From assembly GCA_052143535.1 (NCBI GenBank), contig JBKQSS010000041.1, positions 124,001-188,000 of the forward strand: a stretch of DNA of 64,000 bases. Direction: 5' to 3'. The stretch comes from JADGRA01 sp052143535. Its GTDB lineage: Bacteria; Myxococcota; Myxococcia; Myxococcales; Myxococcaceae. Both the position numbers and the translations under genes were made by a program. Under the pieces are notes generated by a model. That model did not search any database, was not told the DNA's origin, and saw only the letters and a program-made list of their open reading frames with translations. Position 1 is the first letter of the stretch. Every line of letters begins with the position of its first letter. Of the stretch, positions 8,072-16,797 are shown piece after piece.

Positions 8072-8175
8072 TCACCGTTCGATTATCGAGGCGACAGTCT
8101 CAATAGCTGAGAGACTTGTTAGAGGCTCTCCAGCGAGCAGTCCTTCCCGGACGCCCTCCAGCGACACCAACCCGA
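8072..8175 (-). pseudogene. Decayed GNAT acetyltransferase tail, copy 2
   Basis: In the minus frame ending at 8072 the last 33 codons read GLVSLEGVREGLLAGEP onward to SIIER. They align without gaps to the last 33 codons of the GNAT remnant at 5183 (24 identities), and the similarity is also visible in DNA. Upstream codons show no GNAT motif, so only the C-terminal end survives. Confidence 0.6.
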
Positions 8176-8429
8176 GCGCGACTCGAGCCGGGACCGGCCG
8201 AAGGTGTGGACGGTGGTTGCCACAGTCGACCCAGCCTGTGGATGAGCCGGACCCTAGCAGTGCCCGGAACCGAGGATCTCTTGGCAAGACGCCACTCTGC
8301 ATCTCCGCCCCGTTGCGGCTGCCCGCAGGCCTGGTGCGGCTCGCTCGCCGAGTTGCTCAACAACCTCGGAAGTCCGACAAAACACAGGGTCGTATCGAAG
8401 GGTCTCCCTCGAGGCCTACCTGAAGTCTG
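8176..8429. other. Intergenic stretch between convergent remnants, no supported gene
   Basis: Open frames here are short and without motifs. No RNA gene or clear terminator was recognised. The stretch precedes the stop codon of the minus-strand glycosidase. Confidence 0.35.
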
Positions 8430-11159
8430 TTAGGGAGCACCGCCGACGGAGGCTGCAGATGGTGCCAGCCCCGTCCCGAATGCCGCGGTCTTGCCGCCTT
8501 CGAGATATTGCGCGGCGTCCAGCCGACCGAAGATTCGAATAATGCTCGCGACGAGTCCGGTCCACCCAGTCTGGTGACTGGCGCCAATCCCTGCGCCTGT
8601 CTCTCCGTGGAAATATTCATAGAAGAGAACCAGGTCGCGCCAGTGCGGGTCGCTTCGGTACTCCTCCGCATTGCCGTGCACAGGGCGCCGGCCTTGGTCG
8701 TCTCTCAAGAAAATCCGGGTGAGACGCGTCCCAATCTCCTTCGCGACTTCGAACAGATTCATGAGACGACCCGATCCAGTGGGACACTCGATTTGAAAGG
8801 AGTCACCGTAATAGAGGTAGTAGTTAAGGAGCGCTCGAATGAGGAGTACATTGACTGGCATCCAGATTGGGCCACGCCAGTTGGAGTTACCACCGAACAT
8901 CCCGCTGTCAGAGTCACCAGGCACGTACGCTACGCGGTACTCCTGACCGGCAACATGGACGACGTAGGGATGTTCGGAATGGTAACGGGAGAGCGCGCGG
9001 ACACCGTAAGCGCTTAGGAATTCGTTCTCGTCCAGCATCCGCGTCAGGATACGACGCAGGCGCTCACCATTCACAACGGCCATCATGCCGCGCTGGCCGT
9101 GGCCAAAGTGGCGGGGCCCCCAAGCGTGGATGCTGCGAATGATTTCCGGTGTTCGCCGCACGCGGTCCTCAACATGGGCAATGAGGTTCGGGATGCGCTC
9201 GCGCTGCCACGGCTCAACCACCGTTGTGGCGCACAGGGGAAGCAAGCCGACCATCGACCGAACTTTCAGCCGTTCTGCGCTTCCGTCGGGGTTGCGCAGG
9301 ACATCGTAATAAAACCCGTCTTCCTCGTCCCACATGCCCTCAGAGCCCTCCCGGTTCATGGCACGTGCGATGAGGAGAAAATGGTCGACGAATCTCACGG
9401 CCAAGTCTTCGAACGTCTGATCGTGAGAGGCGACCTCTATCCCGATCTCGAGCATGTTCTGGCAGAACAGCGACATCCACGCTGTTCCGTCAGCTTGTTC
9501 GAGGTGTCCTCCGGTGGGAAGCGGCGCTGAGCGGTCAAAAACGCCGATGTTGTCGAGGCCCAGAAATCCACCTTCGAAGACATTCTTCCCGAAGCGGTCC
9601 TTGCGGTTGACCCACCAGGAGAAATTCGAAAGAAGTTTGCCGAAGGCGCGTTTCAGGAAGTCGATATCGCCGGTGCCTTCAAGCGCCTGCTCCATTCGGT
9701 AGATGAAGAGGGTGGCCCACGGGTGAACGGGAGGATTCACGTCCCCAAAATTCCATTCGTAAGCTGGGATTTGCCCGCTCGGATTCAGGTAGTTGGGACC
9801 GAGCAAAAGGTCGAGCTGCTGTTTGGCGAAAGCGACGTCTACAGAGGCGAAGACGATGGAGTGAAAGGCGAGGTCCCAGGCCGCGTACCAGGGGTACTCC
9901 CACTTGTCCGGCATCGACACGACATGGTCGTTGACCATGTGAGCCCACTCCTGGTTCCGAACGCGACCACTCGCCGAGAAGGGACCGACGCCGTGCTCCG
10001 CGAGCCATTTCTGTACGTCGAGGCCGTAGTACTGCTTGGACCAAAGCATTCCTGCGAAAGCCTGTCGCATGACGCGCGTAGCATCCTCGCTCGTCCCTGT
10101 TGGCGTGATGGATGCGTAGAAGGCGTCTGCCTCTTGTAATCGGGTGGCAAACGTTGCCTCGAAGTCCTCGAATGGTCGGCCCAACACAGCGGGAGGCTTG
10201 TCCGTCAGCCGAAGGCGCAACGTGGCAGTTTGTCCGGGGCCGATGGTCAGTTGATGGTGCGCGGCTGCTTTAGTGCCAAACCCGGCGGAGTTGACGGTGT
10301 CCTTTCGGCCGTGAACGACGAAGTCATGAAGGCCATCCTTCACGAAAGGACTGGCGTTCGCCGACCCGAAGAGCCGGGCATTGTTGGTCTCATTTTCGGT
10401 GAACAGAAGCGGCACCGTTTCTTCGACGAAGAGCCAGCGTTCCCCAAGCTCGGCGTGGTTCGCCGCGATGACGCTTTCTCGGCCCCGCCCCTCTGCCTTC
10501 CGAAGCATTGGCTTTTGAGGTGCGTCGCCCCAACTCCAGGTATTGCGGAACCAAAGTGTCGGGAGTACGTGGACCGAGGCTGCTTCCGTTCCGCGATTGA
10601 CCACGTTGATTCGGATGAAGAAATCCTCGGGGTCCGCCTTGGCGTACTCGACGAATACGTCGAAATAACGGCCTTCGGCGAAGATGCCAGTATCGAGTAA
10701 TTCATATTCGGACTCTTGGCGTGAACGGCGTCGATTGACCTCGATGAGTTGCTGGTAGGGATAAGCTTGTTGCGGGTACTTGTAGAGGTACTTCATGTAC
10801 GAGTGCGTGGGAGTGCTGTCGAGGTAGAAGTAACACTCCTTCACATCTTCCCCGTGGTTCGCCTCGCCGTTGGTCAGTCCAAAGAGGCGTTCCTTAAGGA
10901 TTGGATCAGCGCCATTCCAGAGGGCGACCGCGAAGCAGAGGGTCTGGTGCTCATCCGAGAATCCCGCGAGCCCATCCTCACCCCAACGGTACGCCCGAGA
11001 ACGCGCGTGGTCGTGGGGAAAGTAATCCCAAGCGTTCCCATCCGAGCTGTAGTCCTCTCGGACTGTTCCCCATTGGCGCTCGGAGAGGTACGGCCCCCAG
11101 CGCCTCCAGGCGGCGCCTCGCTTTGCCTCTCCCAGCCTCAGGTCCTCAGCCGTCGCCAT
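8430..11159 (-). CDS. GH63-type (MGH1-like) glucosidase
   Basis: The start is set at ATG 11159 (MATAEDLRLGEAKRGAAW), preceded by a good GGGAGGG ribosome-binding site. The longer frame to 11351 lacks protein-like composition. The 909-residue product has the N-terminal beta-sandwich (RQWGTVREDYSSDGNAWDYF) and a C-terminal six-hairpin barrel of the GH63/MOGS group. Landmark motifs are YPWYAAWDLAFHS, with the likely catalytic acid Asp, then GGNSNWRGPIWMPVN and YEYFHGETGAGIGASHQTGW, with the likely catalytic base Glu. Bacterial relatives hydrolyse alpha-glucosides, mannosylglycerate or glucosylglycerate. No signal peptide is present, so it is probably cytoplasmic. It stands alone with no sugar transporter nearby. 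Confidence 0.85.
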   Translation of the reverse strand: MATAEDLRLGEAKRGAAWRRWGPYLSERQWGTVREDYSSDGNAWDYFPHDHARSRAYRWGEDGLAGFSDEHQTLCFAVALWNGADPILKERLFGLTNGEANHGEDVKECYFYLDSTPTHSYMKYLYKYPQQAYPYQQLIEVNRRRSRQESEYELLDTGIFAEGRYFDVFVEYAKADPEDFFIRINVVNRGTEAASVHVLPTLWFRNTWSWGDAPQKPMLRKAEGRGRESVIAANHAELGERWLFVEETVPLLFTENETNNARLFGSANASPFVKDGLHDFVVHGRKDTVNSAGFGTKAAAHHQLTIGPGQTATLRLRLTDKPPAVLGRPFEDFEATFATRLQEADAFYASITPTGTSEDATRVMRQAFAGMLWSKQYYGLDVQKWLAEHGVGPFSASGRVRNQEWAHMVNDHVVSMPDKWEYPWYAAWDLAFHSIVFASVDVAFAKQQLDLLLGPNYLNPSGQIPAYEWNFGDVNPPVHPWATLFIYRMEQALEGTGDIDFLKRAFGKLLSNFSWWVNRKDRFGKNVFEGGFLGLDNIGVFDRSAPLPTGGHLEQADGTAWMSLFCQNMLEIGIEVASHDQTFEDLAVRFVDHFLLIARAMNREGSEGMWDEEDGFYYDVLRNPDGSAERLKVRSMVGLLPLCATTVVEPWQRERIPNLIAHVEDRVRRTPEIIRSIHAWGPRHFGHGQRGMMAVVNGERLRRILTRMLDENEFLSAYGVRALSRYHSEHPYVVHVAGQEYRVAYVPGDSDSGMFGGNSNWRGPIWMPVNVLLIRALLNYYLYYGDSFQIECPTGSGRLMNLFEVAKEIGTRLTRIFLRDDQGRRPVHGNAEEYRSDPHWRDLVLFYEYFHGETGAGIGASHQTGWTGLVASIIRIFGRLDAAQYLEGGKTAAFGTGLAPSAASVGGAP

Positions 11160-11480
11160 TTGCGTCCCTCCCCCAAAGTTGGTCGGCTTTCTCATGGCAC
11201 ATCTGGGCCAATCAAACGGAGGCGAATTGGCGATTTCTTGTTCGGTCGAGAAGGCCGCCGTGTCCGATGCCCCCGCGGCGAAGTCTGCCGACAGTAAACG
11301 CCTTCCCGACCGCCTTCGTGTCGACCGAACACGACTGCCGACCGCTGCCACCGCTACAACTCCTCCGCGAGGTACGACTTTCGGGCCAGTAAAACGCTGG
11401 AAAATGGCTAGCTATGCCGGTACTGCGACTCCTCGGCCGGCTTAGCGAAAGGCGCTTCGGCTCTCACCAGTCTTGGGCTT
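11160..11480. other. Intergenic region upstream of the glycosidase
   Basis: The region holds the leader of the minus-strand glycosidase (GGGAGGG at about 11164-11170 on the complement) and the end of the AbiE locus. No gene, repeat or clear promoter motif was recognised. Confidence 0.35.
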
Positions 11481-12125
11481 CTAGCCTTGGCGCGCGCCTC
11501 CGGAGGCGATTGCGGCGGGACCGGTGAGGAGTTGCTCTAGCCGTGCCTCGGCGATGGTCCGCAGGCGCTGGGATCGAATGCGGCGGAGCCAGGCGCGCGT
11601 TTGTGCGGGTCGAAAACCCGCCGGTAGCTCAAGCTCGGGCAATGCGGCGAACAGTCGGGTGCGTGTGGGCGTCAGGTAGAGGAAATCCGCCAGCGCCTTT
11701 TCGGGAGTCGCCATCTTCAACCCGGAGCGCGGGGGAACTGCCCAGCCGCCGAAGAGCTCGGGAGGAAGGTGGTGGAAACTGTAGTTGCCCAAGGGGGTGT
11801 CGATGCGTCGGTTCCGGCCAAGGGTTACCGCGTAAGTCATCGAAGGGATCTGCGAGATCATCCCGTGGCGGAAGAGTGCCGTCTGGAGAGAGACGTAACT
11901 GGGGTAGGGCGCAGTCAGGTGCTCGGGGAGCAGAAGGGCGTCCATGTCACGGTCAAGCACCCAGAGCCCCCTGCGGGCTGGAACCGCCAGCCCGGCACGC
12001 GCGAGACGCCGCAGGGTGTGACTGGCCGCCGCGGTGGACAGTCTCAGAACCGCGGCGGCGTCAGCGGTGGTGACCACCGGAACGCCGAGATTGCGCAGTC
12101 GGGCCAGGGCCTCGAGGCCGTTCAT
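11481..12125 (-). CDS. AbiEi-family type IV antitoxin
   Basis: The start is Met at 12125 (MNGLEALARLRNLG), whose ATG overlaps the stop of the preceding gene in ATGA fashion. Residues about 5-60 form a winged helix (VVTTADAAAVLRLSTAAAS, HTLRRLARAGLAVPARRGLW). The middle and C-terminal parts match the AbiEi antitoxin core, with YPSYVSLQTALFRHGMISQI, YSFHHLPPELFGG and ATPEKALADFLYL. AbiEi proteins repress the operon and neutralise the nucleotidyltransferase toxin without direct contact, and the pair aborts phage infection. Unlike the usual order, the antitoxin gene here is second. Confidence 0.85.
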   Translation of the reverse strand: MNGLEALARLRNLGVPVVTTADAAAVLRLSTAAASHTLRRLARAGLAVPARRGLWVLDRDMDALLLPEHLTAPYPSYVSLQTALFRHGMISQIPSMTYAVTLGRNRRIDTPLGNYSFHHLPPELFGGWAVPPRSGLKMATPEKALADFLYLTPTRTRLFAALPELELPAGFRPAQTRAWLRRIRSQRLRTIAEARLEQLLTGPAAIASGGARQG

Positions 12126-12883
12126 CGCAAACCATCCTGCAGACCCGACACCACCATCGCCTGCAGTCCCTCCCAGGCCGGGGGGTTGCTGTATTCGTCG
12201 TGCGCCCAAGGAGCCAGAAAGGCGACCACCTGGGAGTTGAAATCGGGATAGGAAATTTCCATTGCGCGGGCGATGGCCTTGGGGATGTCTGCCCGAACCG
12301 GCCTTAGTACCTGTTCAAGGCTCCCTCCCTTGGAGAAGAGAACCGCCAGATCGAAGACGTCACGCGCCTGAACGGCGGTTCGTCCGATCAGCGCCCAGAT
12401 TTTTTGCCGGATGGCTTCCGCCTGCGTGTAGTGGGGGGCAAGCAGGGGCATCACTTGGTACTCGGCCAGAAGTTTCTGGCTGACCGCCTCGACCTCCGAG
12501 TCTCCTGCGATTTGTCGGCGAGAGAACTCCAGCTTGGTCCGAAGAGGAAGGGTCTGACCCCGGACGGACAGCTCGACTTTCCAGCGTTGGGTTGTCTCGG
12601 TCTGTTTCGGGGCACTGACGTTCGACACTTCGATTCCCCGAGTTCGAAGACCGAGGCGGAGCGGCGCTCCCTCGAGGATTCGATCGACCTTCGCCTTTAG
12701 GACGTGGAGGGAGATTCCGAAGGTGTCGAGGTCCATGTCCTCGGAGTACCGGTCGCTTCCGAAAAAGAACCGGAGATTGCATCCGCCCTTGAGGGCAAGC
12801 CGCTTCACGTCCGGACCGGTCGCAAGAATCCTGAGGGCATGGAGGTGAAACAGCTCAACGGCTTGCCGGTCGGATAGCAGCAC
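12122..12883 (-). CDS. AbiEii-family nucleotidyltransferase toxin
   Basis: This 253-residue protein has the hallmark KGGCNLRFFFGSDRYSEDMD near residues 32-51, which is the GG-x-x-L and R-x-S-x-D-x-D metal/NTP site of DUF1814/AbiEii nucleotidyltransferases. Downstream, EAIRQKIWALIGRTAVQARD corresponds to the conserved K and R-x-x-x-R-D helix. The family transfers nucleotides to tRNA acceptor ends (as shown for MenT relatives) and causes bacteriostasis. It overlaps the AbiEi gene by 4 nt. It is transcribed first, the reverse of the standard antitoxin-toxin order. All key residues look intact. Confidence 0.85.
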   Translation of the reverse strand: MLLSDRQAVELFHLHALRILATGPDVKRLALKGGCNLRFFFGSDRYSEDMDLDTFGISLHVLKAKVDRILEGAPLRLGLRTRGIEVSNVSAPKQTETTQRWKVELSVRGQTLPLRTKLEFSRRQIAGDSEVEAVSQKLLAEYQVMPLLAPHYTQAEAIRQKIWALIGRTAVQARDVFDLAVLFSKGGSLEQVLRPVRADIPKAIARAMEISYPDFNSQVVAFLAPWAHDEYSNPPAWEGLQAMVVSGLQDGLR

Positions 12884-13021
12884 TCCATTTACACATCACG
12901 TTCATGACGGATATGTCAACAACGAGCTGTCTTAATGTCGCGGTGCGTGCTGACGAATCGGCTGCTCGGGAGGGGCTGTGCCGACCATGAGTCCCCTGAC
13001 GAGCGTTCCGGTAAAGAGCAG

Positions 13022-13291
13022 CTAGCGCGCCCCCACCGGATGGCTGGCGAGCTCCGGCTCCGTCTCACCAGGGCCTCGGTCGCTGTCGCTGTCCGCGATT
13101 TTGGCCACCAACGTCGCGGAAGGCGCGTTCATCCTGGTCTCGCCAGAGGGACTCGTCTTGGAGACTGGGGTGGACGCTGCGAGTCCCAAGGCCCCGAGGA
13201 GCAGGGCCGCTCCGAAAGCAACTGCGAGAATCCAACGTTCCAAGTCGTGTCCGCGCTCGCGCGCGACACCCTCGTAAGGCATGAAGTCCAC
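13022..13291 (-). CDS. Small single-pass membrane protein
   Basis: This 89-residue open frame lies 90 bp downstream of the ECF sigma gene on the same strand. Residues about 20-39 (WILAVAFGAALLLGALGLAA) form one clear membrane helix, preceded by a charged cytoplasmic-type segment (YEGVARERGHDLE) and followed by a polar, Ser/Glu-rich tail. No family is recognised and no zinc-finger anti-sigma motif is present. Position next to a sigma factor hints at a regulatory or sensor role, but that is only context. An overlapping frame at 13129-13368 looks less protein-like. Confidence 0.45.
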   Translation of the reverse strand: MDFMPYEGVARERGHDLERWILAVAFGAALLLGALGLAASTPVSKTSPSGETRMNAPSATLVAKIADSDSDRGPGETEPELASHPVGAR

Positions 13292-13382
13292 GGTGACGTC
13301 CCCTTGTGCGGAAGGGCCATCGTGGCCCCCTGTCTGAGAAGACGCAGAACGGGCCTGAAACCGGACAAAGGGGGTGAGACGG

Positions 13383-13931
13383 CTACGGTTTCAGCGCTAC
13401 AGCCAAGAGTAGCCGGGCTTTTTCCCAGTCGCGCCGGACAGTTCTCTCGGTGACACCCAGGGCCTTGCCGATTTCCTGTTCTGTCATCCCGGCGAAGTAA
13501 CGCATCTCCACCACCCGGACGAGACGAGGGTCGACCTTCTGCAACGTCTCCAGAGCGTCGTGCACCTGCAGGATTTCCTGTTCGCTACCAGGCTCAGGGA
13601 GGCTCTCCGTGAGGGTTACACGCTCTACGCCACCCCCCCGCCGCTCGGCGGCACGGCGACGTGCGAAATCCACCACCACCGAACGCATGGCGGTCGCTGC
13701 GTAGGCCATGAAATGCTCTCGGTCGTTCACCAGCACCCGCCCGGCCTGCTCCAGACGGAGGTAAAACTCATGAACGAGCCCAGTGGTGTCTAGAAGTGTC
13801 TGGGCGCTGCCGCGGGCCAGCCGAGAGCGCGCCAGGTTGTGGAGCGGCTCATAGAGCTCCGCGAAGAGCGTTTCCCAGGCCACATCGTCCCCGGCCTTGG
13901 CGCGCTTGATGAGCTCCGTGATGTCGCCCAC
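13383..13931 (-). CDS. ECF-type sigma factor (TIGR02999-like)
   Basis: This 182-residue sigma-70-family protein has region 2 at about 25-95 (YEPLHNLARSRLARGSAQ, TGLVHEFYLRLEQAG, HFMAYAATAMRSVVVDFARR) and region 4 at about 125-178 (LVRVVEMRYFAGMTEQEIGK, VTERTVRRDWEKARLLL). The LLDTTGLVHEFYLRL and RRDWEKAR motifs match the ECF_SigF/TIGR02999 group. Genes of this group are often beside Hanks-type kinases in myxobacteria and planctomycetes. Here a kinase gene is divergently oriented 91 bp away, consistent with kinase-controlled activity. Confidence 0.88.
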   Translation of the reverse strand: MGDITELIKRAKAGDDVAWETLFAELYEPLHNLARSRLARGSAQTLLDTTGLVHEFYLRLEQAGRVLVNDREHFMAYAATAMRSVVVDFARRRAAERRGGGVERVTLTESLPEPGSEQEILQVHDALETLQKVDPRLVRVVEMRYFAGMTEQEIGKALGVTERTVRRDWEKARLLLAVALKP

Positions 13932-14022
13932 GGCTTGAAACCATACCAGCGGCTCTCCTCCGGCCGCAGCGATGGGGCTGGCTTGATGTCCGCAAATCGG
14001 CCCAAATTGCGTTGGGAAGACA

Positions 14023-16797
14023 ATGGCCCTTCAGTTGACTGCCGAACGCATGAGCCGGCTCGGGCGTCTGCTCGACGAGGTGCTGGCCCTGGAGGCGGCG
14101 CAGCGTCCCGTGTGGTTCGACACGCTCGGCGGGGAGGATGCGGAACTCCGCCCGGTCGTGGAGCAGCTGCTCTCTCAAGCGGCGGCGCTCGAGGCAGCCG
14201 ATTTTCTCGGGACCCTGCCCAAGCTCACCCTCACGGGTCTTGGCGCCGAGCCCGCTCTGACGCCAGCGCACTCGCCGGGAGACGCAATCGGGCCGTACTG
14301 GCTGGAGCGAGAGCTCGGGCGGGGCGGGATGGCCACCGTCTGGCTCGCCGAGCGACTGGACCGGATGCTGAAGCGCAAGGTAGCGCTCAAGCTTCCGCAC
14401 CAGGGAGTGGCGCGAGAACAGCTGGCGCAGCGGCTCGAACGGGAGCGCGATATTCTCTCCTCTCTCGAGCACCCCAACATCGCGCGTCTTTACGATGCCG
14501 GAGTGGCGGAGGACGGCCAACCGTTCCTGGCACTGGAGTACGTCGAGGGGGTTCCCATTGACGGCTACGCGCACGAACACGCCCTCGACCTGCGCCAGCG
14601 CCTCAACCTCTTTCTGCAGGTGGCTCGCGCCGTCGCCTACGCACATGCCAGGTTGGTCCTGCACCGGGACCTGAAACCCTCCAACATATTGGTCACGCGC
14701 GACGGCCAGGTCCGGTTGCTCGACTTTGGCGTGGCCAAACTGCTGGCGGACGGGGCCGCCCACGAGACTGAGCTCACACAGCTGGGTGGCCGGGCTTTGA
14801 CGCCAGACTACGCCTCGCCGGAGCAGATTCGTGGTGAACCCCTCACCACCGCGTCAGACACCTACTCGTTGGGGGTCGTCTTCTACGAGCTCGTTTGCGA
14901 GCGAAGGCCCTACAAGTTGACGCGCAGCTCGATGGGGGCGCTCGAGGAGGCCATTCTGGCAGCGGACCCGGTACGTCCGAGTCGTGCGGCGCCATCCGGG
15001 CTCGCGCCCGGCCTTGCTGGAGACGTGGACACCATCATCCTCAAGATGTTGGAAAAGGCTCCGACCGCCCGCTACGCGACAGTCAACGCCGCCATCGACG
15101 ACGTCGAGCGCCACTTGGCGGGCCAGCCGGTGCTCGCTCGCCCGGACAGCGCGTGGTACCGAGCGCGGAAGTTCATCCGACGAAACCGAGCCTTGGTCAC
15201 CGCGGGAGCGGCAGTGGTAACCGCGATTGTCCTCGGTGCGGCTGCGGCGCTCTGGCAGGAGCGGGCCGCGCGGCTCGAGGCAGCGCGGGCTGAAGCGAGT
15301 GCTCAAGAGGCGAGATTTGAAGCGCGGGTCGCCCGTGCCAATCACGAATTCTTAAGCCAAATTTTTGGTGACGCCATGCGCGGCGGCGCGTCGTCGGCCA
15401 TGCGCGCCCGACTGGATCGAGCCCGGGAGCTGCTTCAGCGGCGGTACGCGGACGAACCCATCATCTACGCGCTTCTCCTGTTGGAGCTGGCAGGGAGATA
15501 CGACGAAGCCGGATTGGACGACCGTCAAGAGGAGGTGATGAAGGAGTTCGGAGCGATCGCAGAAAGGACCGGAGATCCCTCTCTGCTGGCAACCAACGAA
15601 TGCATCGTCGCCTATGACGCGATCCAGGCGGACCAGGTCGAGGAGGCGCGTCCACACGTGGTGCGAGGATTGATGTGGATGAGCAAACCTAGCCTCCCTC
15701 TAACGGATGCCATGTTCGAGTGTCTTCGTGCCGATGCCATGTTGGCCACGCGGACCGGCGACCGTGTGCGAGCCGTGTCACAGATGCAGAAACTCTTGCG
15801 GCGCATCGAAGACGATGGATTGACAAAGACGAATCTTTACATCGTATCGCTCGGCTCGCTGGCATTCGTCTATGAAATGGGCGGCCAGTTCGCCGAGGCC
15901 CTGGACGTCTCGCGAAAAGCGCTCGCGCTGGATGACACGCTCGGCAGCCTGGACACGCTCAGTGCTTACATCGAGCGGCAAAGGACTTCGCAGCTGCTCT
16001 TCGCCTTGGGGCGTATCGCCGACGCACGCGCTGAAGATGAGAAGCTCTCAGCCGATTTTCGTTCTAGCGGCGAGGGTGGCGATACCTTGCCTTATTATTT
16101 CTTGTTCGGGTTTGCACTACACGCCCTCGCCACAAACGAGCTGGCGAGCGCCATTGAACTAAGCCAGCTGACGATTGCGCAGTCCGAGAAGGCTAGCGCC
16201 CCGAGCGGCGTCCTGTCGGGTCGGCGACTTCTGGCGGAAATATACTTGCGTGCCGGCCGGCCTACCGACGCCGAATCGGAACTGGCCAAAGTTGAAACCC
16301 TAGCGAAGAAGTCCACGCAGCGCCCGCGTCAAGCCGTGAACGCTCTGCGAATTGGATTGGCGGATTTGGAGCGCGGCAATGACCCGGTGGCCATAAAAAA
16401 TCAACTGGAGTCGCTCCGCACCGCCTTGCGGTTGGTTGGCGACCCCGTTCTCGTAGAGTCGAGCACTCGGCTCGCAGTGCTTCAGGGACGCCTCGCGCTT
16501 GGCCAGGGGCTCCTCGCGGTGGGTGAGGTGGACGCGGCTTCCCAAGCCGCCAACGACGCGTTGGCTCTGGCGCGGCTAGCCGTTCTCCCCGGGCAGACGA
16601 GCGCCTGGGTGGGTGAGGCGACACTGCTGCGGGCGCGCGTCGCGCGGGCCGCCGGGCACCCGGAACAGGGCCGGGCTTTGGCCAGCGAAGCTGAAAAGCA
16701 GTTTTCGGACAACCTCAGCCCGACGCACCCGTTACGTCTCGAGGCCCAGGCCTTGGCGGTGGAGGCAGGCCCGCCGAGCCAAAGCCGAGTGCAATGA
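14023..16797 (+). CDS. Receptor-type Ser/Thr protein kinase with TPR-like C-terminus
   Basis: This is a 924-residue protein. Residues 1-80 are a helical extension (ERMSRLGRLLDEVLAL) seen in kinases linked to ECF factors. Kinase domain 92-365 contains GRGGMATVWLAE, K123, HRD with D216, DFG with D234, and YASPEQ. One membrane helix (about 390-410) leads to a long extracytoplasmic helical-repeat region of TPR type (for example EAREHLL-like repeats; GQFAEALDVSRKALALDD, GRPTDAESELAKVETLAK). All catalytic residues are present. It is divergent from the ECF sigma gene at 13383-13931, suggesting that the kinase phosphorylates or controls that sigma factor. The ligand is unknown. Confidence 0.9.
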   Translation: MALQLTAERMSRLGRLLDEVLALEAAQRPVWFDTLGGEDAELRPVVEQLLSQAAALEAADFLGTLPKLTLTGLGAEPALTPAHSPGDAIGPYWLERELGRGGMATVWLAERLDRMLKRKVALKLPHQGVAREQLAQRLERERDILSSLEHPNIARLYDAGVAEDGQPFLALEYVEGVPIDGYAHEHALDLRQRLNLFLQVARAVAYAHARLVLHRDLKPSNILVTRDGQVRLLDFGVAKLLADGAAHETELTQLGGRALTPDYASPEQIRGEPLTTASDTYSLGVVFYELVCERRPYKLTRSSMGALEEAILAADPVRPSRAAPSGLAPGLAGDVDTIILKMLEKAPTARYATVNAAIDDVERHLAGQPVLARPDSAWYRARKFIRRNRALVTAGAAVVTAIVLGAAAALWQERAARLEAARAEASAQEARFEARVARANHEFLSQIFGDAMRGGASSAMRARLDRARELLQRRYADEPIIYALLLLELAGRYDEAGLDDRQEEVMKEFGAIAERTGDPSLLATNECIVAYDAIQADQVEEARPHVVRGLMWMSKPSLPLTDAMFECLRADAMLATRTGDRVRAVSQMQKLLRRIEDDGLTKTNLYIVSLGSLAFVYEMGGQFAEALDVSRKALALDDTLGSLDTLSAYIERQRTSQLLFALGRIADARAEDEKLSADFRSSGEGGDTLPYYFLFGFALHALATNELASAIELSQLTIAQSEKASAPSGVLSGRRLLAEIYLRAGRPTDAESELAKVETLAKKSTQRPRQAVNALRIGLADLERGNDPVAIKNQLESLRTALRLVGDPVLVESSTRLAVLQGRLALGQGLLAVGEVDAASQAANDALALARLAVLPGQTSAWVGEATLLRARVARAAGHPEQGRALASEAEKQFSDNLSPTHPLRLEAQALAVEAGPPSQSRVQ

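Noticed and set aside
13129..13368. 79-aa frame overlapping the small membrane protein
   Set aside because: It has no membrane or domain pattern, and the competing frame has a clear transmembrane helix.
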